This document shows positions 1 through 7,164 of a DNA stretch of 11,454 nt, one piece after another. The notes beneath the pieces are model-generated. The model had not been told where the DNA came from. It made no database searches and saw nothing but the letters and a program-made list of their open reading frames with translations. This DNA is from Clostridium disporicum. GTDB lineage: Bacteria > Bacillota > Clostridia > Clostridiales > Clostridiaceae. Within the stretch, counting starts at the first letter, position 1, and each line of letters begins with the position of its first letter. The position numbers and the translations under genes are program-made. Location of the stretch: positions 1 through 11,454 of the forward strand of contig NZ_CYZX01000036.1 of the NCBI RefSeq assembly GCF_001405015.1. The letters are read 5' to 3'.

Positions 1-88
1 CCTTTCCCATAATGGACACATCCTTTCTTAACTAAATATTATTTTACTTAGTTCGATTTAATGTGTCCACTACTTTATACTAACACCA
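1..88 (-). mobile_element. Insertion sequence, 5' end (left copy, partial)
   Basis: Bases 6-88 are the exact reverse complement of 11372-11454, 83 of 83 positions. The IS edge is put at 88 because similarity to the other copy stops there and the edge then reads TGGTGTTAG, a TG start as in many IS3-like elements. Reading leftward on the minus strand, an A/G-rich ribosome-binding site precedes an ATG at 10-8 followed by Gly-Lys codons, which would be the first residues of a transposase reading out of the window. The family cannot be fixed from so short a piece; IS3-like is a guess. The insertion truncates the permease gene at 89. Confidence 0.75.
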
Positions 89-953
89 GAACATCTCCAT
101 TTAGTCCAGCAGCTGTTGTTGCCGTACCTAATCCTGGGTAAGAAAATACTGTCTCTGCTAATGCCATTCCTCCAAAAAGTTCGCTGAAAGATGAGAACTG
201 TTCTGTAATTGCTGGCAATGCTATATTCCTTACTCCATGCCTCATAATTAACTGAGTAGTACTTTCTCCTCTTGCCTTTGCAAAAAGTATAAAATCACTA
301 TTTAATATTTCTATTAATTTTTGTCGTGTAAATAATGTTATTTTTCCTATACTTAAAACACTTAATGTGAAAGCTGGTAATATAAGATGATATATTCTAT
401 CCCCAATGGTTACATCTGACGCTAATTTTCCCATTGGGGCTGCTAAGCCTATAGGAAACCAGCCTAACTTAACTGCAAATAAACTTAAAACTAATAAGCC
501 AATCCAAAACGTTGGTGCTGATTGAAGTGTAAGACAAAAAACTTTTATAATCTTATCAAAAATACTACCTTTATATACACCAGCTAGAATTCCAATTATA
601 AATCCTAAAACACCTGAAAACAGCCAAGCTACCATCATTAGAACTATTGAATATTGGAATCTTTCTAAAATTACTGTACTAACCGGTTGTTTAAATGTTA
701 TTGATGTTCCTAAATCACCTTGTAATACATTTTTTCCCCATGTTATAAATCTTTCCACTGGAGGGTCATTTAACCCCCAGTGTTCTGCTATTTCATCTTT
801 TGCCTCTTTTGAAAGTGTAGATTCTGTTCCTACATATGATGTTAATGGGTCTATTGGGGATGATGTAACTAAAATAAACGCTATAATACTAACTGCAATT
901 AAAAGTGATATCATCCTTAAAAATGTTGAACCTATATACTTTAATCTATTCAT
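89..953 (-). pseudogene. NikB/DppB-type ABC transporter permease, 3' end cut by IS
   Basis: Inner-membrane permease subunit of a nickel/di-oligopeptide (BPD_transp_1) ABC importer. The product starts with a transmembrane helix (residues about 10-30), then the extracytoplasmic segment typical of DppB/NikB (WGLNDPP, GDLGTSI), several further helices, and the EAA-type ATPase-contact loop near residue 220-245 (AKARGES, then LPAI). About 288 native codons remain. The frame then runs into the IS, adds four residues and stops at 75-77. Intact relatives are about 305-340 residues, so the last transmembrane helix is missing and the protein is probably not functional. The start overlaps the stop of the binding-protein gene by 8 nt, which indicates translational coupling. 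Further genes expected downstream (NikC/D/E type) would lie beyond the IS. Family call is strong; the substrate is inferred from context. Confidence 0.9.
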
Positions 954-2586
954 TAACCTTCCAATCCTTCATATTACAAATAATTGGTGAACCATGACCA
1001 TGAGGATGAGCTATTTGAGTATCTACTGAAATATCAATAGAATCATTAACAAAATAACTATGCTCAATATTTACTATATATAAATAAGGATAGTCTTCTG
1101 CTGAAACAGCTTGTACTTCTTTCCACTTTTTAATTGCATCTTCTTGATTATTAGAATCTATTGCTTCATCTATTAATTTATCTACCTCTTCATTAGAATA
1201 TCCAACTGTATTGTCATAAGCACCAACTAAGAATAGTTCTGAATAAAGTAATGACTTTAATACTGTTGGACTATATTGTCCCCATCCCCATACTATTCCA
1301 GCTGTATTAGCCTTTGCAGTAAGTTCATCCCATGTTCCTTGTTTTGCATTTATAGATATACCTAATTCCTTTGCATCTTCAGCAACTGCAACTGCTAATA
1401 AGTAACGTTGTTGGTCACTAGATGGTGAATATACATCAAATTCACATTTTACTCCGTCTTTTTCTCTAATTCCATCTCCATCTGAATCAACCCATCCAGC
1501 ATCTTCTAAAAGTTTTTTTGCTTCTTCCCTTTGATTATCTTCATAAACTAAAGGATTTCCCCAAGTTAAATTATTAGTAAACCCAGTAGCTGGTTTTCCT
1601 ATACCATTTAAAGCATTATTTATTATTGATTCTCTATCTATTCCTATACTTAAAGCTTTACGAACTGCAACATCAGAAGTAACATTATTCCCTACTGTTA
1701 CTTCATTCCCATCATGATTCTTAACTACTTGTTCTGGTATACATGGCAAACTAATATTACGAACATCCATTGTTTCAAGATTTTCTATATGCATTCCATC
1801 TATTTCTTCAAGCGCATAATTTGGCGCTACCATAACTATATCTAATTGACCTGATTTTGCATTTGAAAATGCAGCTTCATTATCCATCTTTACAAAAGTT
1901 ACTTGCTTAATTTCTGGTGCTCCTTCATAATAATCTTCATTTGCTTGAACTATTATTTGTTGGTCTGTATCATATTGAATAACTTTCCACGCTCCTGTAC
2001 CAATTGGATACTTATCAAATGTTTCACTATCATAAGCATCACTCGGAACAATACCTAATAAAGCTACCGAATCAAAGAATGGAGAGTAACTTTCTGATAA
2101 TTTAAATTCAACTGTATAATCATCTAGAGCAGTTACTGATTCCAATCTTGAAAGATCTACATTTTCATTATTTCCTTGATTTTCTTTAACAGTCTCATAA
2201 GTAAAAACTACATCTTCTGCTGTAAAATCTGAACCATCATGGAATTTAACTCCTTCTCTTAAATTAAATGTATAAACTAAAGAGTCATCACTTATTTGCC
2301 AATCAGTAGCTAAGTCCCCTTCATATTCTGACTCTGAATTAACCCTTGTTAATGCACAATTAGTAAAAGAATATCCATAGCTCATTGCTCCCTTAATTGG
2401 GTCTAAACTTCCTTCAAATATATTAGTTCCAACATATGCAGATATACTATCTTTAGCTTCAGTATTAACTACTACTTCTGTATTATCATCTGTATTTTTA
2501 CTTGTTCCTTCACTAGCATTGTTACACCCCACAAACATTAAACTCATTGCAAAAATTAAAGATAAAGCAATACTTCTTTTTCTCAA
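946..2586 (-). CDS. ABC transporter solute-binding lipoprotein (SBP_bac_5, NikA/DppA-like)
   Basis: Extracellular lipid-anchored binding protein that captures the substrate for the adjoining permease. It is 546 residues, the usual size for cluster C (peptide/nickel) binding proteins. Start is TTG at 2586, seven bases after a strong GGAGGT. A lipoprotein signal peptide is plain: MRKR, a hydrophobic stretch, then the lipobox FVGC with Cys21. Family signatures include the TFNLREGVKFHDG block and the AEDVVFTYE motif, then a Lys/Arg-rich lobe with SIGIDRESIINN. The C-terminus carries the unusual cluster HPHGHG (His527, His529, His531), followed by a Cys at 537, which could coordinate a metal. Together with the metal sensor upstream this favours nickel or a metal chelate over peptide, but that is inference. 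It has its own promoter at 2632-2660 and overlaps the permease start by 8 nt. Confidence 0.9.
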   Translation of the reverse strand: MRKRSIALSLIFAMSLMFVGCNNASEGTSKNTDDNTEVVVNTEAKDSISAYVGTNIFEGSLDPIKGAMSYGYSFTNCALTRVNSESEYEGDLATDWQISDDSLVYTFNLREGVKFHDGSDFTAEDVVFTYETVKENQGNNENVDLSRLESVTALDDYTVEFKLSESYSPFFDSVALLGIVPSDAYDSETFDKYPIGTGAWKVIQYDTDQQIIVQANEDYYEGAPEIKQVTFVKMDNEAAFSNAKSGQLDIVMVAPNYALEEIDGMHIENLETMDVRNISLPCIPEQVVKNHDGNEVTVGNNVTSDVAVRKALSIGIDRESIINNALNGIGKPATGFTNNLTWGNPLVYEDNQREEAKKLLEDAGWVDSDGDGIREKDGVKCEFDVYSPSSDQQRYLLAVAVAEDAKELGISINAKQGTWDELTAKANTAGIVWGWGQYSPTVLKSLLYSELFLVGAYDNTVGYSNEEVDKLIDEAIDSNNQEDAIKKWKEVQAVSAEDYPYLYIVNIEHSYFVNDSIDISVDTQIAHPHGHGSPIICNMKDWKVNE

Positions 2587-2631
2587 CTTATTTACCTCCT
2601 ATAATATGTTTTAAATTGCTACGTTACTGAA

Positions 2632-2673
2632 ATTTTATCATTTGTAATTTTTTGCCACAAGCTTGGTGGGGGG
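2632..2673 (-). promoter_or_regulatory. Promoter of binding-protein gene, with G/C-tract and CAAGCTTG palindrome
   Basis: On the minus strand, TTGTGG (2660-2655) and TAAAAT (2637-2632) are separated by 17 bp, a good sigma-A promoter about 45-50 bp before the TTG start. The -35 overlaps the 8-bp palindrome CAAGCTTG (2658-2665). A run of six C on the minus strand (2668-2673) sits seven bases upstream of the -35, conspicuous in this AT-rich spacer. CsoR/RcnR-family operators are built around such G/C tracts, so this is a candidate sensor site. Confidence 0.55.
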
Positions 2674-2713
2674 TTGTTTTTTTATATTTATTTAAAGTTA
2701 AAATTATATTCAA

Positions 2714-2748
2714 TAAAAAAAGAAACTATCAGCTTGAGCCGTAGTTCC
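2714..2748 (-). terminator. Intrinsic terminator after the methyltransferase gene
   Basis: On the minus strand GGAACTA (2748-2742) pairs with TAGTTTC (2728-2722), including one G-U pair, and the stem is followed at once by seven T (2721-2715). It lies about 45 bp downstream of the methyltransferase stop and separates that operon from the binding-protein gene, which has its own promoter. Confidence 0.7.
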
Positions 2749-2792
2749 TTCTTATAAATATATTTTAAGCTTAATTATTAATTAATATGATA

Positions 2793-3365
2793 TTATTTCT
2801 TTATAGCTTCAATGTAATACATTTCTTCATTATCTATTGTCTTCTCTGTTACTAAGTATCTATTTATTATCTTAACATTTTCATCAGTTGATAAAAGTAT
2901 ATCATCTTTAACTGTCTCACTTGTAGAATGAACGTGATTTACTTCATCTCTACTTTGAGAATGAGCTATAATTACTTTACCTCTTGGATTTAATAGTTTA
3001 GATAAATGCTCAAATAACTTTTCTTTTTCTTTAAAATGAGGATAAGCTGAGTAAATAAAAATATAATCATATCCATAATCATTAAATTCCATTATATCGG
3101 ATACAACAAACTCAACATTTTTTCCTTTATATTTTTCTTTAGCTACCTCTATCATATTTTCCGATATATCTAAACCTACTAACTTTGATGGTGATTTTTC
3201 TAATAAGTAACTAATTAATATTCCAGTGCCTGTCCCTATATCAAGTATCTTTGATTCTTTCTTTATATCAGCTAAATCTAATATCTTCCTAATTTTTTTA
3301 TCGTCATGATGACACATATCATCCCATTTATATGCTAGTTCATTAAAAAATTCTCTATTATTCAT
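2793..3365 (-). CDS. Class I SAM-dependent methyltransferase (small, unknown substrate)
   Basis: A 190-residue cytosolic Rossmann-fold methyltransferase. Motif I is ILDIGTGTG at residues 40-48. The acidic ribose-binding residue follows in VGLDIS (about 63-68), and the motif-II-like VVSDIMEF lies near 87-94. The N-terminal block WDDMCHHDD (14-22) resembles a conserved WD-x-MC-x-HD segment that I recall from small clostridial methyltransferases; it also offers possible metal ligands, which is inference. The ATG overlaps the stop of the upstream ECF S-component gene by 8 nt, so the two are almost certainly co-translated. A terminator follows. Coupling to a transporter suggests the enzyme acts on the imported compound, or on a chelator used for import, but the sequence does not reveal the substrate. 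Confidence 0.85.
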   Translation of the reverse strand: MNNREFFNELAYKWDDMCHHDDKKIRKILDLADIKKESKILDIGTGTGILISYLLEKSPSKLVGLDISENMIEVAKEKYKGKNVEFVVSDIMEFNDYGYDYIFIYSAYPHFKEKEKLFEHLSKLLNPRGKVIIAHSQSRDEVNHVHSTSETVKDDILLSTDENVKIINRYLVTEKTIDNEEMYYIEAIKK

Positions 3366-3891
3366 TTGCTACCACTTTACCTTTATTAGCATATTCTAGT
3401 GCTTTTAATATTGCAGGTATAAGTATTAATTGTATAATAATTCCTGGAACTGCTTTTACAAAAGTAGATGTTATAAAAGCAGCAAATACAAATCCACTTC
3501 CACCTACAGTTAATAAAACATAATTCACTATTCCAGATACTATTCTACCTACTAACATAGCACCGATTAGAGATACAAAAATATTACATTTCTTATCCTT
3601 ATATAATAATCCTGTAATAAACCCATAAGTTGCTAACTCAAATGCCATTGAAATTGCTGTTGGATATAATGGTGGCATTCCTAAAAGTGCTGAATTTATA
3701 AATGGTAATAATATTCCCACAATAACTCCATACTTTTTACCTAGTATTACTCCACATAGTAAAACTGGTATATGCATTGGTAAAAATACCTGTCCTGGTA
3801 AGCTAGTTGCATGGAAAATATATGGTATTATTACACCAATTGCTAAAAATAAAGATGCCCAAACTAATTCTTTTGTCCTTTCTTTCATCAT
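3358..3891 (-). CDS. ECF transporter S component (substrate unknown)
   Basis: A 177-residue integral membrane protein, the usual size for the substrate-binding S subunit of energy-coupling-factor importers, which works with shared EcfA/A'/T modules encoded elsewhere. It has about six hydrophobic helices, starting WASLFLAIGVIIPYIF. It carries the loop LPMHIPVLLCG (about residues 37-47), and TGLLY after helix four. The MHIP string is inside the protein, not the N-terminal MHI-DG motif of CbiM/NikM, so it should not be read as that nickel/cobalt subunit. Start is the first of two ATG codons, six bases after GGAG. It has its own promoter (3941-3969) and heads an operon with the overlapping methyltransferase. 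Substrate cannot be told from sequence; location beside a metal sensor and NikA/B-like genes hints at a metal-related or chelated compound. Confidence 0.85.
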   Translation of the reverse strand: MMKERTKELVWASLFLAIGVIIPYIFHATSLPGQVFLPMHIPVLLCGVILGKKYGVIVGILLPFINSALLGMPPLYPTAISMAFELATYGFITGLLYKDKKCNIFVSLIGAMLVGRIVSGIVNYVLLTVGGSGFVFAAFITSTFVKAVPGIIIQLILIPAILKALEYANKGKVVANE

Positions 3892-3940
3892 AAACCACTC
3901 CTTTTTTATTTTACTATTACCCTTTTCAATATCCTAATAT

Positions 3941-3969
3941 ATTGTATCACTTGATTTTTTTTACAACAA
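3941..3969 (-). promoter_or_regulatory. Promoter of the ECF S component-methyltransferase operon
   Basis: Minus-strand TTGTTG (3969-3964), 17-bp spacer, TACAAT (3946-3941). The expected transcript start lies about 40 bp before the ATG. It is a close match to the sigma-A consensus, and no competing gene occupies the 3892-4058 spacer. Confidence 0.6.
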
Positions 3970-3973
3970 CCTC

Positions 3974-3987
3974 TATATGGGGATATA
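3974..3987. promoter_or_regulatory. Candidate CsoR/RcnR-type operator: TATAT-GGGG-ATATA
   Basis: A four-G tract with perfectly inverted 5-bp AT flanks, directly upstream of the -35 of the ECF promoter. The layout (short G-tract between inverted A/T arms) resembles that described for RcnR and related CsoR-family operators, and the gene for such a sensor is the next one upstream. The binding-protein promoter has a G/C-tract at an equivalent distance. The functional assignment is inference. Confidence 0.4.
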
Positions 3988-4058
3988 TTTTTACAAAAAA
4001 ATATTATCTAAAATAGCTAATACATAGAATATAGATTATATTTCATTAAAATTAGATA

Positions 4059-4110
4059 AAAAAAATATCGCCTAATAATATTAAATATACTACTTAGGCG
4101 ATATTTTTTT
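4059..4110. terminator. Strong bidirectional terminator after the metal-sensor gene
   Basis: A perfect 17-bp inverted repeat (4059-4075 and 4094-4110) with an 18-nt loop. Each arm ends in seven A or T, so a stem with a U-tract forms from either strand. It starts about 35 bp past the sensor stop and isolates the sensor from the ECF operon. Between it and the ECF start (3892-4058) I see only the promoter and G-tract site listed separately. Confidence 0.85.
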
Positions 4111-4145
4111 ACTATTTAAAAATTTAAAAATAATTCTTTATTTTT

Positions 4146-4505
4146 TTATTTTATCAACTTAGCTAATGATTTATTTAAATCTTCAATTACCTTTTTATCT
4201 CCACATTGTATTGCATCTGTTACACATTCTTCTATATGTCCTTGTAAAATTAGTCTACTTACGCTATTTAAAGCTGATGTAACTGCAGCTATTTGATTTA
4301 GTACTTCGCTACAATCCCTTTCATCTTTCACCATACGTCTTACAAACTCTAAATGTCCTGCTGCTCTAGCTAATCTATTTGATATATCTTTTGTACTTTC
4401 ATGTGAATGCACATGCTTATGCCCTTCAACATTTTTATGAGTATGGCTAAAGCTGTGCCCATCCTCACCTATATGCGTATGCTCTAATACCTCAATACTA
4501 TCCAT
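4146..4505 (-). CDS. CsoR/RcnR-family metal-sensing repressor with His-rich N-terminus
   Basis: A 119-residue all-helical DNA-binding metal sensor (DUF156 family). The core begins near residue 42 (NRLARAAGHLEFVRRMV) and holds the family's metal-ligand pattern Cys65, His90, Cys94, with exactly the 25- and 4-residue spacings of copper CsoR and also compatible with the nickel sensor InrS. It lacks the His at the third position that marks E. coli RcnR. The first 35 residues are an extra tail with nine His (9, 11, 17, 21, 23, 29, 31, 33, 35), which could bind Ni, Co or Zn. Start ATG follows GGGAGGGG. It has its own promoter and terminator, and probably represses the ECF and binding-protein operons when metal is replete. 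Cu(I) sensing is the main alternative; no copper ATPase or chaperone gene is present nearby. Confidence 0.88.
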   Translation of the reverse strand: MDSIEVLEHTHIGEDGHSFSHTHKNVEGHKHVHSHESTKDISNRLARAAGHLEFVRRMVKDERDCSEVLNQIAAVTSALNSVSRLILQGHIEECVTDAIQCGDKKVIEDLNKSLAKLIK

Positions 4506-4552
4506 TTTTACCCCTCCCTTTTATACTTAATTATAGTTATTGATGCACTTAT

Positions 4553-4581
4553 ATTATATATTTCTTTACATTTATTGTAAA
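4553..4581 (-). promoter_or_regulatory. Promoter of the metal-sensor gene, -35 inside a TTTACA/TGTAAA dyad
   Basis: Minus-strand TTTACA (4581-4576), 17-bp spacer, TATAAT (4558-4553), about 45 bp before the start codon: a near-consensus sigma-A promoter. The -35 is one arm of a perfect dyad TTTACA-N5-TGTAAA (4565-4581), a possible operator, though AT-rich dyads also arise by chance here. The remainder of 4506-4803 (about 300 bp) holds no gene I can support. Confidence 0.65.
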
Positions 4582-4803
4582 TAAAGTGTTTCATATTTTT
4601 CTTATTCTTAAATAATTTGCGTAATATAATTAAAACTATAATATCAAGAGATTTTAATTGTAAAAGTTCTGATATCTCATTATTAAATAGATTTGGTAGT
4701 ATAAAAAAATGAAGAATTCTCCTTATGAATTAACATCGGTGTTACTTCATAGATTCATTACCAAAAAATATAACTTTCAAAATTTCAATAAAATAAAGTA
4801 TCC

Positions 4804-5553
4804 CTATTTCAAATCCTCTTTTTTGAAATGGCTAAATATTAATAAAAATCCAGCTATAGATACAAAGACAATGATTGCTATTGCTAAAGGAATTGGATAG
4901 CCTGTACTTTGTATTTTGCCCTCTATGAGAAAAAATGTAGCTGTCCATGGGTATAATGCTCCAAAATCTTGATTAGTAAGTGCTGCACTACCCATAACGA
5001 TAACAGCTGAAGCAATCACAGGCGCAACAAATCCCTTTGTTTTTTGAGCTATATAAGCAAATGGGGAAACCGTTAAAAACATTAACATACTGCCAAGTAA
5101 AAATTTCAATAACCATTCGATAGCAATGACTAAGTTATATCCATTCATTCCAAAAACAGCATGATATATTCCAGATAAAATAAGTATACCTGCCCATGTT
5201 ACAAAGGTAAGCATAGCAATCCAAAGTAACAAGGTACAAAACTTGCTAAGCAGTAGCTTTGTTCTTGAAATCGGTATTAGCAGTATAGTTTTTAATGTAT
5301 TTTCTGTATACTCACGACTGAATAAGTAGGCAGTTATTACCACATATATCATCATATTGGTTAAAAGCATCATATACAGCAAACTGTTATCATAAACGTT
5401 AGCCAGTGTGAAAACACGCTCTGGATGTTCAAAGTGAGTTTGCAAGGATTCTATAAACATCATAAATGGCGTAGACATAACACCTAAAATACTTATAAGC
5501 ACCATCTTTGAATGCTTTAACTTTAATAATTCGCAGTAAATAATATTAAGCAA
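4804..5553 (-). CDS. ABC-2 type exporter permease (BcrB/lantibiotic-immunity-like)
   Basis: A 249-residue membrane subunit of an export-type ABC transporter, partner of the ATPase just upstream. Start is taken as TTG at 5553, eight bases after GGAGG; a TTG five codons earlier is open but badly placed for that site. It overlaps the ATPase stop by 8 nt. The product begins with a short amphipathic stretch (ELLKLKHSK), then about six hydrophobic segments. The REYTEN segment after the second is typical of the ABC-2/DUF3533-like immunity permeases (BcrB, EpiE, MutE group). It ends FSHFKKEDLK. The last codons form an 8-bp hairpin (4806-4813/4822-4829) but no clear U-tract follows. Likely role is export of, or protection from, a peptide antibiotic or other amphiphile; the substrate is unknown. 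Confidence 0.8.
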   Translation of the reverse strand: MLNIIYCELLKLKHSKMVLISILGVMSTPFMMFIESLQTHFEHPERVFTLANVYDNSLLYMMLLTNMMIYVVITAYLFSREYTENTLKTILLIPISRTKLLLSKFCTLLLWIAMLTFVTWAGILILSGIYHAVFGMNGYNLVIAIEWLLKFLLGSMLMFLTVSPFAYIAQKTKGFVAPVIASAVIVMGSAALTNQDFGALYPWTATFFLIEGKIQSTGYPIPLAIAIIVFVSIAGFLLIFSHFKKEDLK

Positions 5554-6460
5554 TGCTGCCACCTCCAATCAATCCTGAAAAATAATTCTCTAGGTTTTCC
5601 TCGTCTATATTTATTTTTGTTACCAACAGACCATTCTCTACGAAAGCTTTATTGATTTCTCCTGAATTATGAGTGAAATCATAAATTTTTATTGTATTAC
5701 CTTGTATAGAGTAGTCTTTAATCTGATAGTGATTTTCTAATATTTTTGCGGCTATTTCCACATTAGACAATTCAAATTCAATATATCTACGATTTCGCTT
5801 CTGAAGCTCTGCCATGTTAACTTCTTCTATTAAGCGACCTTCGTGCATGACACCAATAATATCAGCAATCTGTTCAATCTCATTTAAAACATGACTTGAA
5901 ATTAAAATAGTAGTACCTTTACTATGACTTAGCTCAGACAGGAACGAGCGAATTTCAGAAATACCAATAGGGTCAAGTCCGTTTATAGGTTCGTCAAGTA
6001 TCAGTAGTTCAGGTTCATGCATAATTGCTGCTGCAATACCAAGTCGCTGTTTCATACCTAATGAATAATCAGCAAACACTTTCCTTGTTTCCTTTTCTAA
6101 CCCAACAACTCGAAGTGCCTCCTGTACAGAATCTTTACTAAGCTGTCCTCGCAATTTAGCAATAATCTTCAAATTTTCATATCCTGTCAAATTACTATAA
6201 AAACCTGGTGTTTCAATAATAGAACCTATTTTTCCGTAAAGACTATGAGTGTGTTCCTTATAATCTGTACCGAATAATCGAATTGCTCCTCCTGTCGGAT
6301 AAACAAGCTGTAACATCATTTTCATTGCGGTTGTTTTTCCCGCTCCGTTTCTGCCAAGTAAGCCGTAGATTTTGCCTTTTGGCACATGAAGATTGATATT
6401 ATCAACAACGGTAGTTGTTCCATATTGTTTAGTAAGATTTTCTGTTTCAATGATATTCAT
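5546..6460 (-). CDS. ABC transporter ATP-binding protein (BcrA-like)
   Basis: A 304-residue cytosolic ATPase that powers the adjacent permease. Walker A is GRNGAGKT (residues 36-43). The Q-loop position holds Glu83 (IIETPGFY), as in BcrA/lantibiotic-immunity ATPases. The signature is SLGMKQ (133-138) in place of LSGGQ, Walker B with catalytic Glu is LLILDEP (152-158), and the switch is His189 in ISSH. A C-terminal domain of about 90 residues follows, normal for the BcrA/CcmA drug-resistance subgroup. The ATG is preceded by GAGAGGA at nine bases. A promoter lies at 6510-6538. The terminator at 6558-6598 separates it from the upstream regulator remnant. All catalytic motifs are intact, so the pump may still work though its presumed regulator is broken. 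Confidence 0.92.
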   Translation of the reverse strand: MNIIETENLTKQYGTTTVVDNINLHVPKGKIYGLLGRNGAGKTTAMKMMLQLVYPTGGAIRLFGTDYKEHTHSLYGKIGSIIETPGFYSNLTGYENLKIIAKLRGQLSKDSVQEALRVVGLEKETRKVFADYSLGMKQRLGIAAAIMHEPELLILDEPINGLDPIGISEIRSFLSELSHSKGTTILISSHVLNEIEQIADIIGVMHEGRLIEEVNMAELQKRNRRYIEFELSNVEIAAKILENHYQIKDYSIQGNTIKIYDFTHNSGEINKAFVENGLLVTKINIDEENLENYFSGLIGGGSIA

Positions 6461-6490
6461 ATATATCTGTCCTCTCTGTTATTTTGTATG

Positions 6491-6538
6491 TTGTGTTGAC
6501 CACAATTTTATTATCTGACCTTATATCATAAAAACCAA
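6491..6538 (-). promoter_or_regulatory. Promoter of the exporter operon with dyad at +1
   Basis: Minus-strand TTGGTT (6538-6533), 17-bp spacer, GATAAT (6515-6510). Just downstream, covering the expected start site, is the interrupted palindrome TTGTG-N5-CACAA (6491-6505). A dyad there would let a bound repressor block initiation; the neighbouring XRE regulator is the obvious candidate. The promoter is well supported; the operator role is inference. Confidence 0.55.
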
Positions 6539-6557
6539 GAAACCTATCGTCACAATA

Positions 6558-6598
6558 GAAAATAGGCCCTGACACTTTTCGTGTCAGAGCCTATTTTC
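6558..6598 (-). terminator. Intrinsic terminator after the XRE regulator
   Basis: An 18-bp inverted repeat (6558-6575/6581-6598) with a 5-nt loop. Its single mismatch becomes a G-U pair only in the minus-strand RNA, so it is tuned to stop minus-strand transcription. The arm ends in TATTTTC, a U-rich tail. It lies 20 bp past the regulator stop. Confidence 0.85.
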
Positions 6599-6617
6599 AA
6601 AGGTTTATGCTGTTTTT

Positions 6618-7127
6618 TCACTTTATTTTACTCTGCTTAAACAGTACAAATATTTTCGTTATAAAAATCAAAAATAGAAATGTTGTCACATATGGTTCTC
6701 TTGCCATAGCAAAAAAGCAGGTTGCCACAACTCCTAATACTACAGAACATTTTGTGATGTAGTTGCACCATAACTCTCTATCAAGTCGGATGAATATAAG
6801 TTTAGCAATACCAATACTAATCAAAGCAACAAAAATAATCCAATAAATTGCAAGATTTATTGGTGTAGAGTCTGTAAATGATATTAGGTTAACGGAATAG
6901 ATATAATCTCCTACTCGTTTTCCATATAGAGGCAAAATAATAAATACAATCGCCATCAAATCCAGTACTGCACCAAGTATATTGTAAATCTTCTCCATAT
7001 TAGAACTATTTTCTGTTTCTGCAATATTGATTAGTTCTTCCCCAGATAACAATTCATCAATAGAAACAGAAAATAATTTAGATATACTTTTTAGCGATTC
7101 AATGTTAGGGTAGCCTTTTCCCGTTTC
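6618..7127 (-). pseudogene. XRE-family regulator with membrane domain, 5' half removed by mobile element
   Basis: About 169 codons of the 3' part survive. The frame stays open upstream of any start codon and reads ETGKGYPNIESLKSISKLF, then SVSIDELLSG. This is the end of a Cro/CI-type HTH domain, whose usual preceding residues are SRW. Immediately before the Glu codon (7125-7127) the match ends; upstream codons read Arg, Leu, then a stop (7134-7136). The remainder has about four hydrophobic helices, starting near IYNILGAVLDLMAIVF and ending FLFLIFITKIFVLF, a known XRE-plus-TM architecture often beside ABC exporters. The missing half should lie past the other end of the GC-rich element. A TTG at 7052 is open but gives only the membrane part, so expression is doubtful. 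Confidence 0.85.
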
Positions 7128-7164
7128 CCTTAGTTAAAGATATTGTTGGGTATCTCAAGATGTG

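Noticed and set aside
3400..3891. Reading the ECF S component as CbiM/NikM because of MHIP
   Set aside because: In CbiM/NikM the MHI motif is at the very N-terminus followed by DG; here it is internal and followed by VLL, and no CbiN/Q genes are present.
3892..4058. Riboswitch in the ECF operon leader
   Set aside because: The expected leader after the promoter is only about 40 nt, too short for a known riboswitch, and no terminator/antiterminator pair is visible.
4709..4900. Plus-strand 63-codon open frame
   Set aside because: No ribosome-binding site, the second half is antisense to the end of the exporter permease, and the composition is simply AT-rich.
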